Shown: positions 59,389 through 64,000 of the stretch, one piece after another | Numbering within the stretch: the first letter of the stretch is position 1 | Layout of the letters: each line of letters opens with the position of its first letter | Assembly (NCBI GenBank): GCA_038848185.1 | Contig: JAWCNV010000011.1 | Coordinates: 1-64,000, forward strand | Direction of reading: 5' to 3' | Source of the DNA: JAAOZP01 sp038848185 | Lineage (GTDB): Archaea; Thermoproteota; EX4484-205; JAAOZP01 | Length of the DNA: 64,000 nucleotides | The notes under the pieces: generated by a model | Told to the model about the DNA's origin: nothing | Seen by the model: only the letters and a program-made list of their open reading frames with translations | The model's database searches: none | Position numbers and translations under genes: made by a program

Positions 59389-60834
59389 CTATTTCTTCCG
59401 CATCAACATTACGATGACCGCTATCACAACTATGATTATCACGAGTATTACGAGCATCACCACATAGTTTACTGGAAGAGCTAATACTTCCTCAGAGATT
59501 GGACTCAGGATTATAGCCGGGTTAAAGTTAACCGTCTCCACACACGGTATTGTGACGCCGAAGCCATTGATACCCTGTCCCTCAGGTATTAATGGGTAGT
59601 GTAGAAGAAGCAGAATCAGGTTCCTGTTTGAATAAACAGTGTGCAGACCCGGGGTCGACAGTATGAAAGGCTCATCAGGCATAATGGTCATCGGTATGTC
59701 GTCCACCATCACGTTCGCCTCCTCATCCGTGAAGAGGTAGGCGTAGATGGTTGAGTTCGTCGGCAGAACTAAAGGCGTCACCTCGCTGGGCCTGACACCC
59801 ATGTAGGAGAAACCTATGCCATAGGCGGTGCCGCTGGAGCTTTTAATGCTTCCACTGTGTAGAAACTGGAGCGTTATAGGCTTATCGCTATCCACAGCTA
59901 TCGCATACGCCTTAGGCTTAAAGCTGACAGGCTCCCCTGCTTTAACATTGAACTCTAAAAGAACCTTCCTGTTCCCCAGGTCCCAGACGGTGACTTTAGC
60001 ATCCTCCAGTGCAGATATGACGAAGAGGTTTTCCTCCAACACGTCGTACGTGCCAATAGCCTTAGAATAGAACCTGTTGCCTACGAAGCCTCCTTCAGCG
60101 CAAGGTATGAAGAAGCTTCTCCTCATAATGTATCCGGTTTCGTCAGTAGCCCCGGACTGAAGCATGATGTTGCCGGTTGAGGTGACCCTGTAGGTTGTCA
60201 AAGGTTTAAACTGTATTCTTTGATAAGAGTTAGCCTCAAGACTGTAGGATTCTGTTTCCCCATCTTCATCTGTTAAAGTGACCTCAGCCTTCTCCAAGGC
60301 GAAAATGTGGCCGGAGAAACCCAGGTGCCCCTGCGAAGCCTCTATTATGAACTCCCTGCCCACGTATGAGCCGTAGACAGAAGTGTAGAAGCCTGTTACA
60401 ATAGGTCCCTCAGTAGCGTTGATCCCTGGGACTTCCCCTCTAGGCGGAGGAGATATCAGAATAATGGAAACCAGATTGTTTGAAACAATTTTGAACATAG
60501 TCCCGTTGGGCAAGCGGACATAGTGTTTCTGCATCGAGTTGAGAGTTGCCTCGGAGACAAGCTCCTTGCCTGGAAGAGTGTAAACTTTTACGTGAGTATC
60601 ATTCCTTGAGGCGAGTATGGAGAGATACCCGTGATCCGTTACGGATGCCTGTATCAGCCTCCATCCTCTCGACAAGTCTGTTTCAACCACCGGAGTATAC
60701 TGGTAGATTCTTTCCGGAACAACACCGTAGTAAACGTATTCAGCCTGAGGAGATAGAAGAACAGTGTAAACAGGCACTGCCAGCAGGATTACTATTAGAA
60801 GAAACCCTAAACCCTTAAGCAGGCCAGTCTTCAC
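59389..60834 (-). CDS. membrane-anchored surface protein of unknown function
   Basis: The 481-aa product has a hydrophobic N-terminal segment (about 9-26), a large beta-rich region and a C-terminal helix (VNYVVMLVILVIIIVVIAVIVML, about 455-478) with a KK end, so the bulk is outside the cell, anchored at one or both ends. I recognise no family. It starts 23 nt after the stop of an upstream membrane protein gene, suggesting co-transcription, and its stop is close to rps7 on the opposite strand. Confidence 0.75.
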   Translation of the reverse strand: MKTGLLKGLGFLLIVILLAVPVYTVLLSPQAEYVYYGVVPERIYQYTPVVETDLSRGWRLIQASVTDHGYLSILASRNDTHVKVYTLPGKELVSEATLNSMQKHYVRLPNGTMFKIVSNNLVSIILISPPPRGEVPGINATEGPIVTGFYTSVYGSYVGREFIIEASQGHLGFSGHIFALEKAEVTLTDEDGETESYSLEANSYQRIQFKPLTTYRVTSTGNIMLQSGATDETGYIMRRSFFIPCAEGGFVGNRFYSKAIGTYDVLEENLFVISALEDAKVTVWDLGNRKVLLEFNVKAGEPVSFKPKAYAIAVDSDKPITLQFLHSGSIKSSSGTAYGIGFSYMGVRPSEVTPLVLPTNSTIYAYLFTDEEANVMVDDIPMTIMPDEPFILSTPGLHTVYSNRNLILLLLHYPLIPEGQGINGFGVTIPCVETVNFNPAIILSPISEEVLALPVNYVVMLVILVIIIVVIAVIVMLMRKK

Positions 60835-60857
60835 GATGTGAAAAGCATCGATACTAC

Positions 60858-61373
60858 TTATAAACGTAACTTATCGACACGTGCAACATGGAAGAAAACT
60901 AGCCATAGAAGACTCCAGAAAGCAAGGTCAATTAGGAAAGGCAATGCTACAACACCCATGATGCGTGGCTCCGTAAGGGGGAGAGAAGGGGACCAAGCAA
61001 GCCAGCTGAAGGGGAAGCCGAACTTCACTACATGCAACCCCTCGTAGGAAAACCCGGCGAACCTTCCAAAAGCCAGTAAAACATTGGGGATTAAACCCAA
61101 GCATAATGAAGCCAAGGGAATAAGAAACCGTCTGCTCTTCAGAACCGTGATAAGGATCAATATGCCTAGGATAATGGTGAACACCGGCAGGATAGGGAAA
61201 CGCGTAACATACGTGAGAGAGTAGCTCTGGCCATCCTCCACATAGAGGGATTCGACCAGCAGGGAAGGAGCCTCAGCAGCAAGCAGAACACCGCAGAGAA
61301 TAACGCTCACGCCAGAAACCGCTGCCAACCATCTGAACCAGCCTGAACTTGTTTGACTCAAAGCCTCCACCAT
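60858..61373 (-). CDS. uncharacterised four-helix membrane protein
   Basis: The 171-aa product has hydrophobic segments near residues 14-33, 60-78, 84-104 and 141-163. No family recognised. TTTTAAGG at 61394-61402 is centred about 27 nt upstream of the ATG, suggesting a leaderless transcript that also covers the downstream surface protein gene. Confidence 0.7.
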   Translation of the reverse strand: MVEALSQTSSGWFRWLAAVSGVSVILCGVLLAAEAPSLLVESLYVEDGQSYSLTYVTRFPILPVFTIILGILILITVLKSRRFLIPLASLCLGLIPNVLLAFGRFAGFSYEGLHVVKFGFPFSWLAWSPSLPLTEPRIMGVVALPFLIDLAFWSLLWLVFFHVARVDKLRL

Positions 61374-61437
61374 TGGAAAAGGTGCCTAACCTTAAAAGTT
61401 TTTTTACTCTCATGAAACAGCTGGAGACAACCTCCCC

Positions 61438-61662
61438 CTAATCCGTATCGATCTCGAAAATCTTCTCCCTTGACGCTCCGCCCCTAGCTATTCTGACTGC
61501 GCCTCTCCTCACCTTAAAGTAATCCGCCAATAGTTCAACCACAGCCTTATTCGCCTTACCTTCAACCGGCGGAGCCATCACGTAAACCTTGAGCCAGCCA
61601 CCCTCGTCTGTGACACGGTTCTCCCTCGCGTTCGGAACAACCCTTACTTTCACGATCCTCAT
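61438..61662 (-). CDS. DUF167 (YggU-like) protein
   Basis: The 74-aa product has VRVVPNARENRVTDEGGWLK, VYVMAPPVEGKANKAVVELLADYF and ARGGASREKIFEID, which is the DUF167/YggU pattern, a small family of unknown function. TTATAAAAAC around 61694-61703 is a probable TATA box, giving an 11-nt leader. Confidence 0.92.
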   Translation of the reverse strand: MRIVKVRVVPNARENRVTDEGGWLKVYVMAPPVEGKANKAVVELLADYFKVRRGAVRIARGGASREKIFEIDTD

Positions 61663-61905
61663 TTAAATCCTTCTTGCTGAAGGAAGCGTTTGTTTTTATA
61701 AGCGTTTCAATGCTTCCCGTAGCTGCGTAAACCGATTCCCCAGACATATTTTGATGAAGCCTCTTAAGCATCCTATGCTCTATTGAGAAAACAGGCTGTG
61801 GGTGAACTGATGCATTAGGGTTTGTGTCAAGCAGAAAACGTTCTTCCAAAAGGATAAGCTTTATGCTTTCAAAAATAATATAAGGATTGCACCATTTTGA
61901 AACAT

Positions 61906-62916
61906 ATGGCAAAACTCTACAGGAGAAGGATCCCTAAGCTGAATGTTGAGACGAGTGCTCTAGGGTTTGGAACATGGGCTATTGGAGGGCCTATCACAGG
62001 GTTTGACGGGCTGGCCCACGGCTGGGGGGAAACCGATGACGAGGAGGCTCTCAGAGCCTTGAAGAGGGCTTTCGAACTCGGCGTAAGGGTTTTCGACACT
62101 GCTGACGTCTACGGCTGTGGCCACAGCGAGAAACTTATTGGAGAAGCATTAGGAGACTACCGTGACGAAATAGTAATCGTAACGAAGTTTGGATTAACCT
62201 TCGACCCTGAAACGAGGCGGGAGACAGGCGAGGACGGTTCTCCACAGCATGCTCGTAAGGCGGTTGAAGCTTCGCTTAAAAGGCTGAAAACAGACTACAT
62301 AGACATCTATCTGCTTCACATCTGGGGATACCCTGTTGAAAAGGCGACGGCAACCATGGACACGCTTGAGGAACTGGTTGATGAAGGTTTGATTCGAGGC
62401 TACGGGTGGAGCACTGATTCAACAAGCCGTGCAGCCTCTTTCGCCGACCGTAAACACTATGTGGCTGTTGAAAGCGAGCTGAACGTTTTAAGGGTTACCA
62501 GCGAAATAATTAGGCTCTGCGAGGAAAAACAGTTGGCGAACATAAACCGTGGCCCCCTAGCAATGGGACTGCTCTCTGGAAAATACACGCTGGAGTCCCC
62601 CAGCCTGCCTGAGAAAGATGTCAGGAAATCCACGCCCAGCTGGCTGGTCTACTTTAAGGATGGGAAGCCTACGCCAGAGTTCGTTAAAAAACTGGAGCAG
62701 ATAAAGCAGATATTGACTGAGGACGGGAGGACGCTGGTGCAGGGAGCCATAGGCTGGATCTGGGCTAAATCACCCATGACAATCCCGATACCGGGCTTCA
62801 AAACAGTGAAGCAGGTGGAGGAAAACGCTAAAGCCTTGGAATACGGGCCGCTTAAGCCGAGCCAGATGAAGGCGATAGATGAAATACTCGGGTCACGCAA
62901 CCTTGTTTTCGATTGA
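61906..62916 (+). CDS. aldo/keto reductase
   Basis: NADPH-dependent reductase fold. The product has LGFGTWAIGGP, VRVFDTADVYGCGHSEKLIG (catalytic Asp and Tyr), IVIVTKFGLT (Lys) and DYIDIYLLHIWG (His), i.e. the complete AKR tetrad. The C-terminal part IPIPGFKTVKQVEENAKAL binds the cofactor. Substrate unknown. ATG 61906 is about 27 nt downstream of AATAATATAAGG, a leaderless start; TTG 61897 opens the frame too. Confidence 0.94.
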   Translation: MAKLYRRRIPKLNVETSALGFGTWAIGGPITGFDGLAHGWGETDDEEALRALKRAFELGVRVFDTADVYGCGHSEKLIGEALGDYRDEIVIVTKFGLTFDPETRRETGEDGSPQHARKAVEASLKRLKTDYIDIYLLHIWGYPVEKATATMDTLEELVDEGLIRGYGWSTDSTSRAASFADRKHYVAVESELNVLRVTSEIIRLCEEKQLANINRGPLAMGLLSGKYTLESPSLPEKDVRKSTPSWLVYFKDGKPTPEFVKKLEQIKQILTEDGRTLVQGAIGWIWAKSPMTIPIPGFKTVKQVEENAKALEYGPLKPSQMKAIDEILGSRNLVFD

Positions 62917-63130
62917 AAGCTCTCCGCCTTTACCCGTTCAACATCTTCCGATACTGTTTCCCTGTTAGCCCATATGATCATCATGGTCATGTAGGGTTGT
63001 AAGGCGAAAAAAACCGTTGAGCAGGGTGACGGTAAAGGGCCTGATTCCAGAAAGTATAAATTATGATTTTATTCTTAACTTTTTTGTTAAAGATAAAACA
63101 CTTAAATATACAGAGTGGCTATTCTATACC

Positions 63131-63829
63131 ATGAGTCTAGAGAGGGTCTTAATGAGGCTGAGAGAAAGTTCGTTAACGGTCTTCACAATCACCGACCTCA
63201 GGAGGATTACCGGGTGGAGCAGGGAGGTGGCGTACGTCTATCTTAACAGAATGTTGAAAAGGAGGCTGGTTAACAAGGTGGAAAGAGGAAGGTTCACCGT
63301 TTACGACGACCCCTTCCTAGTATCCACCCAGTTGATTTATCCCTCTTATATTTCATTTCTCTCAGCCCTCTTCCTCCATGGGAAAACTACGCAGACGATT
63401 AACGAGATACTGGTTGCAACCCCGAAGAGGAAAAAAAGCTTGCAGAGCTTCGGGATGAAGATAAGGTTCGTTAAACTCAATCCGAGACTCGTTTTCGGCT
63501 TCAAAAAAGTGAGGAAGGGGAACAGCTTCATCTTCTTAGCCGAGTTGGAAAAAGCAATAGTTGATTCTCTTTATCTCCCGAGGTACTGCCCTGTGAGCGA
63601 GACGTTCTCAGCATTGAGGGATGCGGACGTGGGAAAAACCCTTGAATACGCCTCTAGGTTTCAGACAGAGGCTGTAAACAGGAGGCTTGGATACATGCTT
63701 AGCCTGCTTGGCGTCAAAGCCGACTTAACTATTAGAAGTAAAACTCCCTACAAGCTTAACCCAAAGGTAAAGACCCTTGGCAAATTCGATTCAAAGTGGA
63801 GACTATATGTTAACGAGGTTTTAGAGTAG
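63131..63829 (+). CDS. AbiEi-like transcriptional regulator (type IV antitoxin)
   Basis: The 232-aa product has an N-terminal winged helix (FTITDLRRITGWSREVAYVYLNRMLKRRLVNKVERGRFTVYDDP) and the AbiEi-type domain (STQLIYPSYISFLSALFLHG, LAELEKAIVDSLYLPRY). Such proteins repress their own operon and oppose the adjacent AbiEii toxin. The frame opens at 63017, but ATG 63131 lies 27 nt downstream of CTTAAATATA (63097-63106), so the start is leaderless. Followed by the toxin gene with 1 nt between. Confidence 0.88.
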   Translation: MSLERVLMRLRESSLTVFTITDLRRITGWSREVAYVYLNRMLKRRLVNKVERGRFTVYDDPFLVSTQLIYPSYISFLSALFLHGKTTQTINEILVATPKRKKSLQSFGMKIRFVKLNPRLVFGFKKVRKGNSFIFLAELEKAIVDSLYLPRYCPVSETFSALRDADVGKTLEYASRFQTEAVNRRLGYMLSLLGVKADLTIRSKTPYKLNPKVKTLGKFDSKWRLYVNEVLE

Positions 63830-63830
63830 A

Positions 63831-64000
63831 ATGATCGATAGAGAAACCCTAGTGAGGATCGCTAGGATCACAGGCTTAAAACCGTTCCAGCAGGAGAAAA
63901 ACTATGTTCAAACGATGCTTTTAAGAAGCATTTATTCCAGAGTCTCGAGGGAAATGGTTTTTAAGGGCGGGACCGCTCTCGCATTCTTCCACGGGTTAAA
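63831..64000 (+). CDS. AbiEii-like nucleotidyltransferase toxin, cut by window end
   Basis: Only the first 56 codons are present. They contain LRSIYSRVSREMVFKGGTALAFFHG, where FKGGTAL is the nucleotidyltransferase signature of AbiEii/type IV toxins. The gene starts 1 nt after the antitoxin stop. The rest, including the catalytic Asp residues, is beyond the right edge, so activity cannot be judged. Confidence 0.85.
   Translation, partial: MIDRETLVRIARITGLKPFQQEKNYVQTMLLRSIYSRVSREMVFKGGTALAFFHGL

Noticed and set aside
61562..61912. 116-codon ORF on the minus strand over the DUF167 start and the aldo/keto reductase promoter
   Set aside because: It overlaps DUF167 in another frame, its end is low-complexity, and it begins inside the aldo/keto reductase gene. 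The part 61663-61900 alone gave no recognisable domain.
1..64000. CRISPR arrays, insertion sequences, rRNA genes, integrases
   Set aside because: No regularly spaced repeats, transposase-like ORFs or rRNA segments were seen in the window.

Overview
This 64 kb window is a chromosomal segment of an archaeon of the TACK group. Four things seen together point to the Thaumarchaeota/Aigarchaeota (Caldiarchaeum-like) side rather than a classic crenarchaeote: a Cdv/ESCRT division locus (cdvB, cdvC, second cdvB); the small subunit of D-family DNA polymerase next to a B-family polymerase and a replication protein A (RPA); a complete exosome/proteasome superoperon; and an unsplit RpoA (A' and A'' fused). 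Three of the tRNA genes seen show no introns and two are intron-containing, one of them with three introns. The placement is an inference from gene content. Many genes have a TATA-like box centred about 27 nt upstream of a start codon, so leaderless mRNAs seem common; genes inside operons more often have a Shine-Dalgarno sequence. Two runs of exactly 97 N mark assembly gaps (6668-6764 and 17546-17642).

Layout. 1-6.4 kb: a DUF1028 protein running off the left edge, a membrane protein, a mostly non-coding stretch with one 42-aa ORF that has a good promoter, two large exported proteins (beta-propeller types) and four tRNA genes (Ala, His, Thr, Thr). 6.6-10.5 kb: a gene broken by a gap, rpiA, and the Cdv genes. 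10.6-17.1 kb: a complete tryptophan operon (trpEGDCFBA order) on the minus strand, preceded by a perfect 24-bp palindrome just upstream of the TATA box. 17.4-26.8 kb: GatC/GatA pieces around the second gap, a class V aminotransferase, a small ABC exporter, RPA-Alba, DUF2070-Sec61beta and the PolD small subunit. 26.8-29.2 kb: an ECF transporter module (EcfT, two EcfA). 29.3-34.3 kb: pop5-psmA-SBDS-rrp4-rrp41-rrp42-rpl37ae-pcc1-pfdB, all on the minus strand.

34.4-46.6 kb: PolB, an oxidoreductase, membrane proteins, inositol-1-phosphate synthase, DUF371, PCM, FEN1, a small HTH protein, EF-1beta, a Zn-ribbon protein, Pth2, GlyRS, a PhoU-like protein and the tRNA splicing endonuclease EndA. 46.6-49.8 kb is the accessory part: a DUF4342 Zn-ribbon protein, an ArsR regulator, a tRNA-Tyr with three introns, a 35-aa ORF, an unknown protein and a PD-(D/E)XK-type gene broken by three frameshifts. 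50.0-59.3 kb: the transcription/translation operon rpoH-rpoB-rpoA-rpl30e-nusA-rps12-rps7. 59.4-64 kb: a membrane-anchored surface protein pair, DUF167, an aldo/keto reductase and the start of an AbiE-type toxin-antitoxin pair cut by the right edge.

Most of the window is housekeeping. The best candidates for a second look are the three-intron tRNA-Tyr, the trp operator palindrome, the frameshifted nuclease locus with its convergent partner, the Cdv locus layout, and several short ORFs with good promoter spacing.
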